Notes: generated by a model from the letters alone, not told the origin. A DNA stretch of 64,000 nucleotides from Thiotrichales bacterium (GCA_026709935.1 JAPOSC010000065.1:1-64000); one strand, 5' to 3'; shown: positions 45,851 to 60,943, counted from the first letter of the stretch. Made by a program: numbers and translations.

Positions 45851-46033
45851 CAGCACCCCATCATCCCGAGCTACACCCTAGCCACACACCGGGCCACGAG
45901 CCGGGGCGTGCTTCGCGGTGCCTGGCTCGGCAAATGCAGACGGTCAGGCTCGAACCGGGACCGGGGCACCGGTCCTCCCCCGGTTTACCGGTTGATGACG
46001 GGGAAATCGGCGGTGGGACGTTGTTGCGTCCCG

Positions 46034-47962
46034 TCAGTGCAGGCTCGCAGGACCGCCGATGGAGCCCGAACCCGACGGCGACTGCTCGCCGTCGCTGTCG
46101 TCTTCCACCGTCGGAGAATCACCGCCCGGCGGGGACTGGTCCGACCAGTCCTGAGGCGGTCTCGGCTCACGTCCCTCCATGATGTCCTTGATCTGTTCGG
46201 TATCGATCGTTTCGTAACGGATCAGGGCGTCCGCCATGACGTGAAGCCGACTTTCGTTCTCCTTGAGGATCTCCGTCGAACGCTGGTAGTTCCTGTCGAT
46301 GATCCTGCGCACTTCCTCGTCGATGAGATCCTGCGTCTGGTCCGAGACTGTCTTGTGCTGGGTGACACTGTGCCCCAGGAACACCTCGCCCTCTTCCTCG
46401 CTGTAGGTCAGCGGACCCAGTTTCTCCGACAGTCCCCACCGCGTCACCATGTTCCGCGCCAGCTCGGTGGCGCGCTGGATGTCGTTGCTCGCGCCGGTGG
46501 TGACGCTGTCGGGGCCGAAGATCAGTGCTTCCGCGATACGCCCGCCGAACAGGCTCGAAATCTGGCTCTCCAGGCGCTCCTTGCTGTAGCTGTAGCGGTC
46601 CTCTTCGGGCAGGAACATCGTCACTCCAAGGGCGCGGCCACGGGGGATGATGGTGACCTTGTAGACGGGATCATGAGACGGCACCAGCAGTCCGACAATC
46701 GCATGTCCCGCCTCGTGGTAAGCGGTCAGGCGCTTCTCGTCGTCGCTCATCACCATCGAGCGCCGCTCCGAGCCCATCATGATCTTGTCTTTCGCCTTCT
46801 CGAACCGCTCCATGTCCACGGTGCGCCGGTTCGCGCGCGCCGCGAACAGGGCCGCTTCGTTGACGAGATTGGCGAGGTCGGCGCCGGAGAACCCCGGCGT
46901 TCCGCGGGCGATCACGCTCGGCTCGACATCCCGATCGAGCGGAATCTTGCGCATGTGAACCTTGAGGATCTGCTCCCGACCGCGAATATCGGGCAGCGGA
47001 ACCACGACCTGGCGGTCGAAGCGTCCCGGTCGTAGCAGGGCCGGATCGAGTACATCCGGTCGGTTGGTTGCGGCGATGACAATGATTCCCTCGTTCCCCT
47101 CGAAACCATCCATCTCGACGAGAAGCTGATTGAGGGTCTGCTCCCGCTCGTCGTGCCCGCCTCCGAGACCCGCTCCGCGGTGACGGCCGACGGCGTCGAT
47201 TTCGTCGATGAAGATGATGCACGGCGCATGCTTCTTTGCCTGCTCGAACATGTCGCGCACTCTTGAGGCGCCGACACCCACGAACATCTCGACGAAATCC
47301 GACCCGGAGATCGTGAAGAACGGGACCTTCGCCTCACCCGCGATCGCGCGTGCGAGCAGGGTCTTGCCGGTTCCCGGTGAGCCGACCATGAGAACGCCGC
47401 GGGGAATCTTGCCGCCGAGCTTCTGGAACTTCGCGGGATCGCGCAGGAAATCCACGAGTTCGGACACTTCCTCCTTGGCCTCGTCGACCCCGGCGACATC
47501 CGCGAACGTCACCTTGACCTGATCCTCTCCGAGCAGGCGGGCCCGACTCTTGCCGAACGATAACGCGCCCCGCCCACCAGCGCCCCCCTGCATCTGGCGC
47601 ATGAAGAAGATCCATACCCCGATCAGGAGGAGCATCGGGAACCACGAGATGAAGATCTGCATCAGCAGTGACTGCTGCTCCGGCGGTCGGGCATCGATGA
47701 CCACACCGTTCTCGAGGAGATCGCCGACCAGCGCCTTGTTGTCGGTCTCCGGAGTGTAGGTGCCGAACCGCTCGCCGGTATGCATCACACCCTGGATATT
47801 GCGCCCTTCGATGACGACCTTCTGAACCCTTCCCTGCTTCACGTCGGCGATGAAGGTGGAGTATTCGACCTGCTCTGTTCCCGTCCGACGCGGGCCGAAA
47901 TTGTTGAAGACGGACATCAGCACCAGGGCGATGACCACCCAGAGGATCAGATTCTTTGCCAT
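46034..47962 (-). CDS. ftsH: ATP-dependent zinc metalloprotease FtsH
   Basis: The 642-residue membrane protease degrades misfolded membrane proteins and regulators such as LpxC and RpoH. It shows two N-terminal spans ([15 protein letters not shown] and [23 protein letters not shown]), the Walker [14 protein letters not shown], Walker B IIFIDEID, pore motif [14 protein letters not shown], arginine-finger block [10 protein letters not shown] and the zinc motif HEAGH. The tail is acidic and Pro/Ser-rich. ATG 47962 gives the standard [10 protein letters not shown]. It follows rlmE, as in E. coli. Confidence 0.96.
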   Translation of the reverse strand: MAKNLILWVVIALVLMSVFNNFGPRRTGTEQVEYSTFIADVKQGRVQKVVIEGRNIQGVMHTGERFGTYTPETDNKALVGDLLENGVVIDARPPEQQSLLMQIFISWFPMLLLIGVWIFFMRQMQGGAGGRGALSFGKSRARLLGEDQVKVTFADVAGVDEAKEEVSELVDFLRDPAKFQKLGGKIPRGVLMVGSPGTGKTLLARAIAGEAKVPFFTISGSDFVEMFVGVGASRVRDMFEQAKKHAPCIIFIDEIDAVGRHRGAGLGGGHDEREQTLNQLLVEMDGFEGNEGIIVIAATNRPDVLDPALLRPGRFDRQVVVPLPDIRGREQILKVHMRKIPLDRDVEPSVIARGTPGFSGADLANLVNEAALFAARANRRTVDMERFEKAKDKIMMGSERRSMVMSDDEKRLTAYHEAGHAIVGLLVPSHDPVYKVTIIPRGRALGVTMFLPEEDRYSYSKERLESQISSLFGGRIAEALIFGPDSVTTGASNDIQRATELARNMVTRWGLSEKLGPLTYSEEEGEVFLGHSVTQHKTVSDQTQDLIDEEVRRIIDRNYQRSTEILKENESRLHVMADALIRYETIDTEQIKDIMEGREPRPPQDWSDQSPPGGDSPTVEDDSDGEQSPSGSGSIGGPASLH

Positions 47963-48193
47963 GTTGCTCACTGTTGGTACCTGCGGCGCAGTCCGCCGCC
48001 CCCGCGGTGTCCGCAACGATTCGCCCCGACCGGCACGAAACGTCGGGGACACGCCCCGTCCTGCCGTAACTCACTGAATCCAACCACGGTTCGCATTCCG
48101 ATTCTCACCTGTACCGATGCGTACGTCCACATTCCAGCAGCTTCTCACTATACAACCTCAAACTGGTGCGGTGAATCGATTCAGGCTGCGCGA

Positions 48194-48814
48194 TTACGTC
48201 GCACGATCCACGCCGCGCGCCAGCGCGTAGGTCTCTCTCGACTGCTTTCGGGACGCCGCTGGCTTTCTGACCGCGACATGCGTGAATCGTTCGCGCAGCG
48301 TCCGCAGGTACTGCACCGTCTCCTCCCCCTGGAAAAGCTTCACGAGGAGTGCGCCGTCGCGCCCTAGCATACTGACCGCGAATTCGGCGGCGCCCTCCGC
48401 AAGCTCGAGCCAGCGCGCCTGATCACGCACTCTCGTCCCGCTCAGATTGGGCGCCATGTCCGACAATACAAGGTCGACCGTCTGATGGCCGATGCGCGAT
48501 CGCAGCCCGTGGAGCACTTCGGAGTTTCGGAAATCCCCCTGCATGAATTCCACACCGGGAAGTTCCTCCATCTCCAGCACGTCGAGTGCCACCACCCGTC
48601 CGGCGGGGGGAAGCGCCCGACGCGCGACCTGCGACCATCCTCCGGGTGCCGCGCCGAGGTCGACGACGACCCGCGCATCGCGGAACAGGTGATCGCACTT
48701 GTCCATGGCCTCGAGCTTGAGCGCGGCCCGCGAACGCAACCCGCGTCGTCGCGCTTCCCGCACGAAGCCGTCCGTGTCGCGTCCGCGCCGCCAGGCTCCG
48801 CTCTTGCGTGTCAC
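48194..48814 (-). CDS. rlmE: 23S rRNA 2'-O-ribose U2552 methyltransferase
   Basis: The 206-residue enzyme (E. coli 209) has the basic start GAWRRGRDTDGFVREARRRGLRSRAALKL, the SAM motif VVDLGAAPGGWSQVA, and the catalytic K-D-K-E tetrad regions (Lys in AALKL, Asp in VLSDMAPN, Lys in LLVKLFQGE, and a Glu in SRETY). It methylates the large-subunit A-loop late in ribosome assembly. GTG 48814 has GGAG about ten bases upstream and fits family length; ATG 48871 is in frame but has a poor Shine-Dalgarno. Confidence 0.92.
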   Translation of the reverse strand: MTRKSGAWRRGRDTDGFVREARRRGLRSRAALKLEAMDKCDHLFRDARVVVDLGAAPGGWSQVARRALPPAGRVVALDVLEMEELPGVEFMQGDFRNSEVLHGLRSRIGHQTVDLVLSDMAPNLSGTRVRDQARWLELAEGAAEFAVSMLGRDGALLVKLFQGEETVQYLRTLRERFTHVAVRKPAASRKQSRETYALARGVDRAT

Positions 48815-48913
48815 GGCGGGTGCTCCGGAGCCTTCATGAGGGTAAGAGTGAAAATGATCCGGATGCCCCATCCGCTCGCGTCCGCACCCGCCGTCGAGGG
48901 AGCCGCGGAAGTT

Positions 48914-49386
48914 TCAGACGTACTCGACCGAGAGGATTTCGTATTCGATCTCTCCTTCGGGCGCGACGACGGTGGCGGCCTCGCCCTCTTCCTTTCCAAT
49001 CAGGGCTCGGGCGAGCGGGGAGCTGATCGAGATCAGACCCTGACCGATATCGGCTTCCACGTCACCGACAATCTGGTATCGGACCTCCGCGCCGGTCGAC
49101 AGGTGCTCCAGTGCGACCGTCGCCCCGAAGACGACCCGCCCTCCCCCGGCGACGGCGGTGGGGTCGATGATCTCCGCGGAACCGAGCCATCCCTCAATCT
49201 CCGCAATCCGCCCTTCGACGAAGCTTTGCTGTTCTCTCGCGGCGTGGTACTCGGCGTTCTCGCGCAGATCCCCGTGCTCACGTGCTTCCGCGATTGCACG
49301 GATGACCCGAGGCCGAACCTTGCTCTTGAGCTCCTGCAGTTCCTCTCGAAGCCGGTTTGCCCCGTTCTTCGTCAACGGACGCCGGT

Positions 49387-49390
<4 letters not shown>
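48914..49390 (-). CDS. greA: transcription elongation factor GreA
   Basis: The 158-residue factor rescues backtracked RNA polymerase. It has the N-terminal coiled coil with the acidic tip ([21 protein letters not shown]) and the C-terminal FKBP-like domain ([30 protein letters not shown]). The GTG start overlaps the carB stop by four bases, and GGAGG lies eight bases upstream within carB. This carA-carB-greA order is widely conserved in proteobacteria. Confidence 0.95.
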
Positions 49391-52611
<3,221 letters not shown>

Positions 52612-52789
52612 TGCATTCGCCTCCCGTGAAAACCGCATCGCGCGCACGGTGCGAACCGCGGATTCCGGTCGCCGTTTGGAATCGGACCCCTCTGTTCGTC
52701 CGATCCTCGCATCCACCCGCAATCGGCCCACCACGGTTCCGGCCCCGACATGCCGCGCCATCGCTGCGGCCCGCGGCGTGACGCGCGGA

Positions 52790-53934
52790 TCAGGGCTCGG
52801 GGCGCGTCTTCATCATTTCGACGAACCGATCGAACAAATCCGCCGCATCATGCGGCCCGGGACTCGCTTCCGGATGGCCCTGGAAGCCGAAGGCCGGGAC
52901 GTCCGTGCGTTGCAGGCCCTGAATGGTGCCGTCGAACAATGAACGATGAGTGACCGCAAGGCTTTCGGGAAGGCTCGATTCGTCGACCGCGAATCCGTGA
53001 TTCTGGCTGGTGATCAGAATTCGACCCGATTCCAGATGCGCCACCGGATGGTTCGCGCCGTGGTGACCGAACTTCATCTTCATCGTTCGCGCACCGCTCG
53101 CAAGCGCAAGCAACTGATGGCCGAGGCAGATGCCGAAGATCGGAATTGCCCGCTCCAGCAGGTGTCGAATCGCCTCGACGGCATAGGTGCACGGCTCCGG
53201 GTCCCCGGGGCCGTTGGAGAGGAACACTCCGTGCGGCGATCGGGACAGCACTTCCCGGGCCGAGGTCCGGGCTGGAACCACCTCGACGCGGCAGCCCCTT
53301 GCGACCAGGGTTCGCAGGATGTTGCGCTTGATCCCGAAGTCATAGGCCACTACCCGCCAGGGCAGCGTGTCCGGCGCCGGGACCTGAAATCCTTGACTTC
53401 CCGTCCAGGGTCCCGATGTCCACTCGTACGGTGTTTGCGCACTCACCACCCGGGCGAGATCCATGCCCGCGAGCCCCGGAAAGGCTCGGGCCTCGGCAAC
53501 CGCCGCATCCGCATCGATATCGGCGCCCGCGACGATGGCTCCGGCCATGGCCCCCTTTTCGCGCAGCCGCCGCGTGAGCCGGCGGGTGTCGACGCCAGCG
53601 ATGCCGATCACCCCGTGTTGTCGGAGACAGTCGGTCAGCGACGAGCGGGACCGCCAGTTGCTCGCCTGCGCCGGAACGTCCCGCACGATGAATCCACTTG
53701 CGAAGGCTCGGTGGCTCTCCTCGTCCTCGGAGTTCGCTCCGACGTTTCCGACGTGGGGATACGTGAGCGCCACGATCTGTCGACAGTAAGAAGGGTCGGT
53801 GAGGATCTCCTGGTACCCGGTCATCGAAGTGTTGAAGACGACTTCGCCCGTCGTGATGCCGGTGGCGCCGACGGCATGGCCGGAGAACAGGCTGCCATCC
53901 TCGAGAGCGAGCAACGCTTCGGTGCGCGGTTCCA

Positions 53935-53935
<1 letters not shown>
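52790..53935 (-). CDS. carA: carbamoyl-phosphate synthase small subunit (glutaminase)
   Basis: The 381-residue subunit hydrolyses glutamine for CarB. It has the N-terminal CPSase domain ([34 protein letters not shown]) and a class I amidotransferase with the nucleophile in [13 protein letters not shown] and the His/Glu dyad in [13 protein letters not shown]. The ATG overlaps the dapB stop (ATGA). The gap of 178 bases before carB contains no gene. Confidence 0.95.
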
Positions 53936-54801
<866 letters not shown>

Positions 54802-54897
54802 TCATCGGCGAGCTGGTGTCATGGCGTGTCGCAAGTTTTGCGAGAGGTCGGACGGCTCCGACCCGTGCCTCGTTGGTCCGGGGGACAGCCCCGCCGG

Positions 54898-56016
54898 TCA
54901 GGTTCCGAGCCCCTCGAAGAATTCCCGGACGGAGTCGAACCACGATTTCGCCTTCGGATCATGCGTCTTGCGGCTGTCCTTCATCGACGCATCCAGTTCG
55001 CTCAACAGCTCCCGCTGGCGTCGATTCAGGTTGACCGGGGTCTCCACCGTGACCTTGCAGATGAGATCCCCGGGTCCGGGTCCGCGCGCCGGTCGAACTC
55101 CCTTTCCCCGCAGCCTGAACAGGCGGCCGGTCTGCGTCTCGGCCGGGACCTTCACACTGACGCGTCCGTCGAGAGTGGGAACTTCCAGCTCGCCGCCCAA
55201 CGCAGCCATGGTAAACCCGATGGGCACCTCACAGTACAGGTTTGCGTTGTCGCGCACGAAGATGGGGTGTTCACGCACTCGGATCTCGACGTAGAGATCG
55301 CCCGGTGGACCGCCTCGCTCACCCGGCTGACCTTCGCCTCCGACCCGAATCCGATCGCCGTTGTCGACACCTGGCGGGATCGTGACGGACAGTGTCTTCT
55401 CGCGTCGGACCTTGCCGCTCCCTCGGCATTCGCGGCACGGATCGGTGATGACGTGCCCGGTGCCGCGACACCGCGGACAAGCCTGCTGAATGGAGAAGAA
55501 GCCCTGCTGGACTCGCACCTGTCCCCGACCGCCGCAGGTCTCGCAGGTCGAAGGGGACGTGCCGGGGGACGCGCCGGTTCCCGAACAGGCCTCGCAGGTC
55601 GCTTCGGAGGGAAACCGGATCCTGGAGGTCGTTCCCGTTACCGCCTCCTCGAGATCCAGCTCCAGATCGTAGCGGAGGTCGGCGCCGCGATAGGCCCGCT
55701 GTCCCCCGCCGCGACCGCCAAAGATGTCGCCAAACACCTCGTCGAAGATGTCGCGAAAGCCGGCGCCATCCGAGAATCCGCCACCGCTCGCTTCCACCCC
55801 GGCGTGGCCGAACTGATCGTAGGCCGCCCGCTTCTGCCGGTCGGACAGGATGTCGTAGGCTTCCTTCGCCTCCTTGAACTTCTCCTCCGCGCCGGCATCG
55901 TCAGGATTCCGGTCGGGATGGAGTTTCATCGCCAGGCGGCGATACGCCTTCTTCAGCTCGGCGTCCCCGGCGTCGCGGGATACCCCCAGCACGTCATAGC
56001 AGTCCCGTTTCGCCAT
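54898..56016 (-). CDS. dnaJ: chaperone DnaJ
   Basis: The 372-residue co-chaperone has the J domain with HPD ([12 protein letters not shown]), a Gly/Phe-rich linker, four CxxCxGxG-type zinc repeats ([32 protein letters not shown]) and two C-terminal substrate domains. It stimulates DnaK ATP hydrolysis. It lies 142 bases after dnaK. Confidence 0.96.
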   Translation of the reverse strand: MAKRDCYDVLGVSRDAGDAELKKAYRRLAMKLHPDRNPDDAGAEEKFKEAKEAYDILSDRQKRAAYDQFGHAGVEASGGGFSDGAGFRDIFDEVFGDIFGGRGGGQRAYRGADLRYDLELDLEEAVTGTTSRIRFPSEATCEACSGTGASPGTSPSTCETCGGRGQVRVQQGFFSIQQACPRCRGTGHVITDPCRECRGSGKVRREKTLSVTIPPGVDNGDRIRVGGEGQPGERGGPPGDLYVEIRVREHPIFVRDNANLYCEVPIGFTMAALGGELEVPTLDGRVSVKVPAETQTGRLFRLRGKGVRPARGPGPGDLICKVTVETPVNLNRRQRELLSELDASMKDSRKTHDPKAKSWFDSVREFFEGLGT

Positions 56017-56158
56017 GCCTCACCGCCGTCGGCCTTGCGTCTCGCGCGGGAGACGGAATCACCGGTCACGTCCCGTATCCGCAGGCCGGGCGTCCCGGCG
56101 TCCTGCGCCCGTCCCGGTGCGCGCCGGGTGGGCCTTCCCGTTCGAGCGGGTTGCCGCC

Positions 56159-58108
56159 TCAGCGGGATTCGTCGCGGACCTCCTCGAACTCGGCGTCCAC
56201 CACATCGTCGCTTCCCGAAGGGCTCGGACCGCCGTCGGCGCCGCTTCCCGCCGCAGGGTCGTCGCCATCCGTGCCATCCGTGCCATCCTGGGATTTCCGG
56301 TAGGCGCGCTCGGCAAGCTTGCCGGAGAGCTCGGTGAGTGTCTCCATCTTCGCCTCGATCTCGGCCTTGTCATCACCGGCCACCGCCGCTTCCAGCGCCT
56401 TGATGGCCGCCTCTATCTCTTCCTTATCCGGCGCCTGCACCGCCTCGCCCAGCTCGCCGAGCGATTTCCTCGTCGCGTGGATCAGTCCGTCGGCCTGGTT
56501 CCTCGCGTCGACCAGCTCCCGGAACCGGCGATCCTCGGCCGCGTGCGACTCGGCGTCCTTGACCATGCGATCGATCTCGTCGTCGGACAGTCCCGACGAC
56601 GCCCGGATCACGATCGACTGCTCCTTGCCGGTCGCCTTGTCCCGGGCCGAGACGTTCAGGATGCCGTTCGCGTCGATGTCGAAGGCGACTTCGATCTGCG
56701 GGACGCCGCGTGGTGCGGGCGGGATGTCCGCAAGATCGAACCGACCGAGCGACTTGTTGTCCACAGCTCGCTCGCGTTCGCCCTGGAGCACGTGCACTGT
56801 CACCGCATGCTGACCATCCTCGGCGGTGGAGAAGACCTGGGCGTGCTTGGTCGGGATCGTCGTGTTCTTCTCGATGAGCTTGGTCAGTACGCCGCCGAGG
56901 GTCTCGATTCCCAGCGAAAGCGGCGTTACGTCGAGCAGGAGGACATCCTTCACGTCGCCGGCCAGCACTCCGGCCTGGATTGCCGCGCCAACCGCTACTG
57001 CTTCGTCCGGGTTGACGTCTCTGCGAGGATCCTGGCCGAAGATCGACTTCACCATCTCCTGCACTTTCGGCATGCGGGTCTGCCCGCCGACCAGGATGAC
57101 GTCGGAGATGTCCGAGCCCGAGACCCCCGCGTACTTCATCGCCACCCGGCACGGCTCCATGGTGCGCACGATGAGATCCTCGACGAGCGATTCCAGCTTT
57201 GCGCGCGTCAGCTTCATGTTCAGGTGTTTCGGGCCGCTTGCGTCGGCGGTGATGTACGGCAGGTTGAGTTCGGTCTGCTGGCTCGAGGAAAGCTCGATCT
57301 TCGCCTTCTCGGCGGCTTCCTTGAGCCGCTGCAGGGCCAGGGGGTCGTTGTGGAGGTCGATGCCCGACTCCCTTTTGAACTCGTCGGCGAGGTATTCGAT
57401 GATCCGGAGGTCGAAGTCCTCCCCGCCGAGGAATGTATCGCCGTTCGTCGACAGCACCTCGAACTGGTGTTCCCCGTCGATCTCGGCGATCTCGATGATC
57501 GAGATGTCGAACGTCCCGCCGCCGAGGTCGTATACCGCGATCTTCGAATCGCCGCGGCGCTTGTCCATGCCGTACGCGAGGGCCGCCGCGGTCGGCTCGT
57601 TGATGATCCGCTTCACGTCGAGGCCGGCGATGCGTCCGGCGTCCTTCGTTGCCTGACGCTGCGAGTCGTTGAAGTACGCCGGCACCGTGATGACCGCCTC
57701 CTTCACTTCCTCGTTGAGGTAGTCCTCTGCCGTCTTCTTCATTTTCTGCAGGATCCGCGCGGAGACTTCCGGCGGCGCCATCCGCTTGTCCTTGGCCTCG
57801 ATCCATGCGTCGCCGTTGTCGGCGCCGACGATCCGGTACGGCACCATGTCCGCGTCGCGCTGCACCACTTCGTCCTTGAACCGGCGCCCGATCAGGCGCT
57901 TGATCGCGAACAGAGTATTCTTGGGATTGGTCACCGCCTGGCGCTTGGCGGACTGCCCGACGAGCACTTCGTCGTCCTGGGTGAAAGCCACCACGGAGGG
58001 GGTAGTCCGGTCGCCCTCGCTGTTCTCCAGGACCCGCGCTGCCTCCCCTTCCATCACCGCTATGCACGAGTTCGTGGTGCCGAGGTCGATGCCGATGATC
58101 TTGCTCAT
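56159..58108 (-). CDS. dnaK: chaperone DnaK (Hsp70)
   Basis: The 649-residue Hsp70 starts [21 protein letters not shown], with the phosphate loops [14 protein letters not shown] and [10 protein letters not shown], the linker [16 protein letters not shown] and a C-terminal lid ending in an acidic EFEEV tail. ATG 58108 is the standard start. It works with DnaJ and GrpE encoded on either side. A related palindromic repeat pair lies upstream at 58150-58208. Confidence 0.97.
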   Translation of the reverse strand: MSKIIGIDLGTTNSCIAVMEGEAARVLENSEGDRTTPSVVAFTQDDEVLVGQSAKRQAVTNPKNTLFAIKRLIGRRFKDEVVQRDADMVPYRIVGADNGDAWIEAKDKRMAPPEVSARILQKMKKTAEDYLNEEVKEAVITVPAYFNDSQRQATKDAGRIAGLDVKRIINEPTAAALAYGMDKRRGDSKIAVYDLGGGTFDISIIEIAEIDGEHQFEVLSTNGDTFLGGEDFDLRIIEYLADEFKRESGIDLHNDPLALQRLKEAAEKAKIELSSSQQTELNLPYITADASGPKHLNMKLTRAKLESLVEDLIVRTMEPCRVAMKYAGVSGSDISDVILVGGQTRMPKVQEMVKSIFGQDPRRDVNPDEAVAVGAAIQAGVLAGDVKDVLLLDVTPLSLGIETLGGVLTKLIEKNTTIPTKHAQVFSTAEDGQHAVTVHVLQGERERAVDNKSLGRFDLADIPPAPRGVPQIEVAFDIDANGILNVSARDKATGKEQSIVIRASSGLSDDEIDRMVKDAESHAAEDRRFRELVDARNQADGLIHATRKSLGELGEAVQAPDKEEIEAAIKALEAAVAGDDKAEIEAKMETLTELSGKLAERAYRKSQDGTDGTDGDDPAAGSGADGGPSPSGSDDVVDAEFEEVRDESR

Positions 58109-58143
58109 TTCAGATGCCTCCGGTGCTGCCCGTTCGAGTTGTG

Positions 58144-58210
58144 TAGCAAGCTCGCGCAAGCGAGCGGCAGTTCAAGGTATGCGCGCGACCGCGAGCGGTA
58201 ATTCAGGGAC
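58144..58210. repeat. palindromic repeat and imperfect copy upstream of dnaK
   Basis: GCTCGC-GCAA-GCGAGC at 58150-58165 is followed by GGCAGTTCAAGG. A looser copy, with GCGCGCGACCGCGAGCGGTAATTCAGGG, occupies 58181-58208. The GCGAGCGGC core is shared with the repeats between tilS and mtaB. On the minus strand the copies contain CTTGAA, like a heat-shock -35 hexamer, but no matching -10 is found at the proper distance. Confidence 0.6.
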
Positions 58211-58299
58211 CGACCAGAATCGCGTGATTCATCTTGACGGTTGCGTAGTCCGGATGAGCCGAAGACGTAATCCGGTATCAAGCGTGTCAAGGCCATGCT

Positions 58300-58545
58300 C
58301 TACTTGTGTCGCCAACCAACGAAGTTCCTTCTCCCAAATCCCCTCCGGTGGTTTACAAGCCCCTGCGAGATTCGTTCCGCGCCAAGGAAAATTGCCAGAA
58401 GTGCCAGGAATTGCACCTCGTCGATACGGCCACCGAAGAACAACTCCGCCGTGAACATTCCCATTACAATGGCACTCAGTGACAGCGCGGCGGCGATGTA
58501 GTTGCCAAGAATATCGAAGACCCGCATCAAGACGGACATTGCCAT
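58300..58545 (-). CDS. small two-span membrane protein between grpE and dnaK, unknown
   Basis: The frame encodes 81 residues starting MAMSVLMRVFDILGNYIAA. Two hydrophobic segments (about residues 12-37 and 44-63) are joined by a short polar turn with GGRIDE, and the tail is basic (HRRGFGRRNF). Base composition is clearly lower in G+C than the flanking heat-shock genes, suggesting acquisition. The Shine-Dalgarno is only GGAAG. I do not recognise the family, and a competing, longer minus-strand frame overlaps it, so reality is uncertain. Confidence 0.45.
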   Translation of the reverse strand: MAMSVLMRVFDILGNYIAAALSLSAIVMGMFTAELFFGGRIDEVQFLALLAIFLGAERISQGLVNHRRGFGRRNFVGWRHK

Positions 58546-58593
58546 CTTCCGTCTGGTTCCAATCCGCGAAATGTTGGGTCCGCGGCCGGTCTT

Positions 58594-59313
58594 TCAACCC
58601 CGGTCGCGCGTCTGTTTCGCGACGATCACCATGGCCGGGCGCACCAGTCGCTCGTTGAGCAGACAGCCCTTCTGCACCACCTCGAGTACCGTTCCGGGCT
58701 CGGCCGTGTCGCTCTCCCGCATGGTCATGGCCTGGTGGAACTCGGGATCGAAGGGCATGCCGACGGGATCGACGATCCTGACCCCGAACTTCTCCATCGC
58801 CTGGTCGAGCATACGCAGGGTCAGCTCCATCCCCTCCACGATACCGGCGGCGTCCGTTCCCTTCCCGGCCGCCGCCGCGAGTCCGAGTTCCAGACTGTCC
58901 TTGACGGGAAGCAGCTCGGAGACGAACCGCTCCAGCGCGAACTTGTGCGCGTTCTGCAGATCCCGCTCCAGACGCTTGCGGACGTTATCGAGCTCGGCGT
59001 GGGCGCGTAGCGCGCGCTCCAGATTCTGCCTTGCTTCGTGCCGCGCCTCGGTCAGCTCGTCCTCGATGCTCGCTGTCGCCGGTTCTGGCGACTCGGCCTC
59101 GAGCCCCGCTTCGCCTGCTTCCGTTTCGCGGCCGGCGTCCGCGCTGTCCGCGGCTCCGGACGGCCCGGATGTGTCCGTGCCGTCCGCGGCGCCGGCGCCA
59201 TCCAGGGACGCAGCGCCGTTTCTTTCCGGGTCCGCCGCGGCTCGCCCCGCCTCGGATCCTTCGACCGGCGGGTCTGCGGTTTCGTCTTCCTGCCTGTGTT
59301 GCTCGCCCGACAT
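58594..59313 (-). CDS. grpE: nucleotide exchange factor GrpE
   Basis: The 239-residue protein exchanges ADP on DnaK. The C-terminal part is typical: a long coiled coil (ELDNVRKRLERDLQNAHKFALERFVSELLPVKDSLELGL) and the beta-domain with DPVGMPFDPEFHQAM and VLEVVQKGCLLNERLVRPAMVIV. The N-terminal 80 residues are an unusually long acidic, Ala/Gly/Asp-rich disordered stretch. Confidence 0.94.
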   Translation of the reverse strand: MSGEQHRQEDETADPPVEGSEAGRAAADPERNGAASLDGAGAADGTDTSGPSGAADSADAGRETEAGEAGLEAESPEPATASIEDELTEARHEARQNLERALRAHAELDNVRKRLERDLQNAHKFALERFVSELLPVKDSLELGLAAAAGKGTDAAGIVEGMELTLRMLDQAMEKFGVRIVDPVGMPFDPEFHQAMTMRESDTAEPGTVLEVVQKGCLLNERLVRPAMVIVAKQTRDRG

Positions 59314-59422
59314 CCCTGCCTCCTGTTCGACGCCGTCCGCGGGGATTGCCGCGCACCGTCATCGGCCGCTACCGGTGGGGGACGCGGTCGGCGAGTGGCG
59401 CGGCGAACCGGAATATTGGGAG

Positions 59423-60523
59423 TCAGTGATGCTGATTCAAGGCGGCGCCGAGCAGGCGCGCGGTGACGTCGACAATCGGGATCACGCGGTCGTAAGCCAT
59501 GCGGGTCGGGCCGATGACCCCGAGCACCCCGAGCACCTCGCCTTCCCGCTCGTAGGGTGCGGCGATGACGCTGCAGCCATCAAGCACGTCGAAGCCCGAT
59601 TCTTCTCCGATGAAGATCTGGAGACCCTCCGCGCGCAGGCACTGGTCGAGTATGTGGAGCAGCTCCGTCTTCTCTCGGAATGCCTCGAACAGGTGTCGGA
59701 GCTTCTCCATGTCGGCGAGCTCCCCGTACTCCATGAGATTGGTCTGCCCCGACACCAGAAGGGACTCTTCACCGCCGGTGTCCTTCACGAACGCCTTGTC
59801 CGCCATCTCGATGGCGGTGCGCATCAGCTCGTTGAGGCTCGATCGGTGTTCCTTCAGCTCCACCAGCAGCGTTTCGCGCACCTCCAGCAGATCCTTGCCC
59901 GCGCACACCTCGTTCAGGTAGTTGCCGACCTGCTCTAGCAACTCCCTGGAGTATGGTCGGGCAAGGTGGATGACCCGGTTCTGGACGTCGGATCCGTTGA
60001 CGACCAGGATGACCAGCACCCGCTCGGGCGAGAGGGCGAGAAATTCGACATGCCGGAGGATCAGACGTTCCTGTTTCGGCAGGGTCACGATGCCCGCCAT
60101 GTGGGTCACATCGGAGATGAGCGAAGTCGCCGCGTCCATCAGCGAGTCCCGCTCGCCCTTCATTTCGAGCTGCGTTCGAAGACGTGCGAGTTCGCCCTCG
60201 TCAATCGGGGCGACGTTGAGGAGGCTGTCCACGAAGAACCGGTATCCCTGGACGGTGGGAACACGGCCGGCGGATACGTGCGGCGCACGGAGCAGGCCGA
60301 GGTCCTCGAGGTCGGCCATCACGTTGCGCACCGTCGCCGGGCTCAGGTCGAGCCCCGAGTCCCGCGACAGGGTGCGGGAGCCGACCGGATGGCCGCTGCC
60401 GATGTATCGCTGCACCAGCACCCTGAAGAGATGCTGGGCGCGCTCGTTCAGCAACGCCTCCGGCCCCGGATATCCCCTCTTCCGGAGTGCGGATGGACGG
60501 GAACCCGGAGGTCGTTGCGGCAT
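59423..60523 (-). CDS. hrcA: heat-inducible transcription repressor HrcA
   Basis: The 366-residue repressor has an N-terminal winged helix (RAQHLFRVLVQRYIGSGHPVGSRTLS; SPATVRNVMADLEDLGLL; HVSAGRVPTVQGYRFFVD), a GAF-like core, and a C-terminal VLGVIGPTRMAYDRVIPIVD block. It normally binds CIRCE operators and is kept active by GroEL. No CIRCE inverted repeat was found upstream of hrcA, grpE or dnaK, so its targets here may be elsewhere (for example groESL). It heads the grpE-dnaK-dnaJ cluster. Confidence 0.94.
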   Translation of the reverse strand: MPQRPPGSRPSALRKRGYPGPEALLNERAQHLFRVLVQRYIGSGHPVGSRTLSRDSGLDLSPATVRNVMADLEDLGLLRAPHVSAGRVPTVQGYRFFVDSLLNVAPIDEGELARLRTQLEMKGERDSLMDAATSLISDVTHMAGIVTLPKQERLILRHVEFLALSPERVLVILVVNGSDVQNRVIHLARPYSRELLEQVGNYLNEVCAGKDLLEVRETLLVELKEHRSSLNELMRTAIEMADKAFVKDTGGEESLLVSGQTNLMEYGELADMEKLRHLFEAFREKTELLHILDQCLRAEGLQIFIGEESGFDVLDGCSVIAAPYEREGEVLGVLGVIGPTRMAYDRVIPIVDVTARLLGAALNQHH

Positions 60524-60943
60524 CGCTCAATCGCTCACGATGGGGGGACGCAGAGATCATGAGGCGTGGCGGCCGGTATCTCCCGGCTCGCGCTCCGGGC
60601 CCGGCATCCCGCGCGAAACCTGGCACCATGTCCACATCCTCGGACTGCCACCGGGTGAGAGAGTTCAGGCTAGCACCGGTCCGGCGACGGCGCAAAAAAC
60701 GGCCCTCTCGCGGCCGCCACTCCAACCGGGTCGATACATCATCGCGCTCGCACCCGGCGGAATCTACGTGATAGTGTTCTGCGGGTCGCCCCCCACTTTG
60801 ACATCCCGCCTGACGTGTCCCGTTCACATGCACAGCTTTCCCGGGAGTTCGGGATTCAAAGTGAGGCACCACCTGCCTGTACGGTCCCGAATCACACCGG
60901 CCCCGGGGCGGTTGCCGAGCACCCGGAGACCCTGAACCGACCC
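60524..60943. other. 420-bp divergent region between hrcA (-) and nadK (+)
   Basis: No gene is apparent. It should hold promoters in both directions. A CCCCAT element, the -10 form of heat-shock sigma32 promoters, occurs on the minus strand at 60540-60545 close to the hrcA start, but no convincing CTTGAA lies upstream of it. No CIRCE element is visible. Confidence 0.4.

Noticed and set aside
56015-58201. Long plus-strand open frame of about 730 codons opposite dnaK
   Set aside because: Antisense of dnaK has a known tendency to stay open in GC-rich genomes; no independent start signal or motif is seen.
58109-58299. Sigma32 heat-shock promoter upstream of dnaK
   Set aside because: CTTGAA-like hexamers occur on the minus strand, but no CCCCAT-like -10 lies at 11-15 bases; the match seems to come from the repeat sequence.
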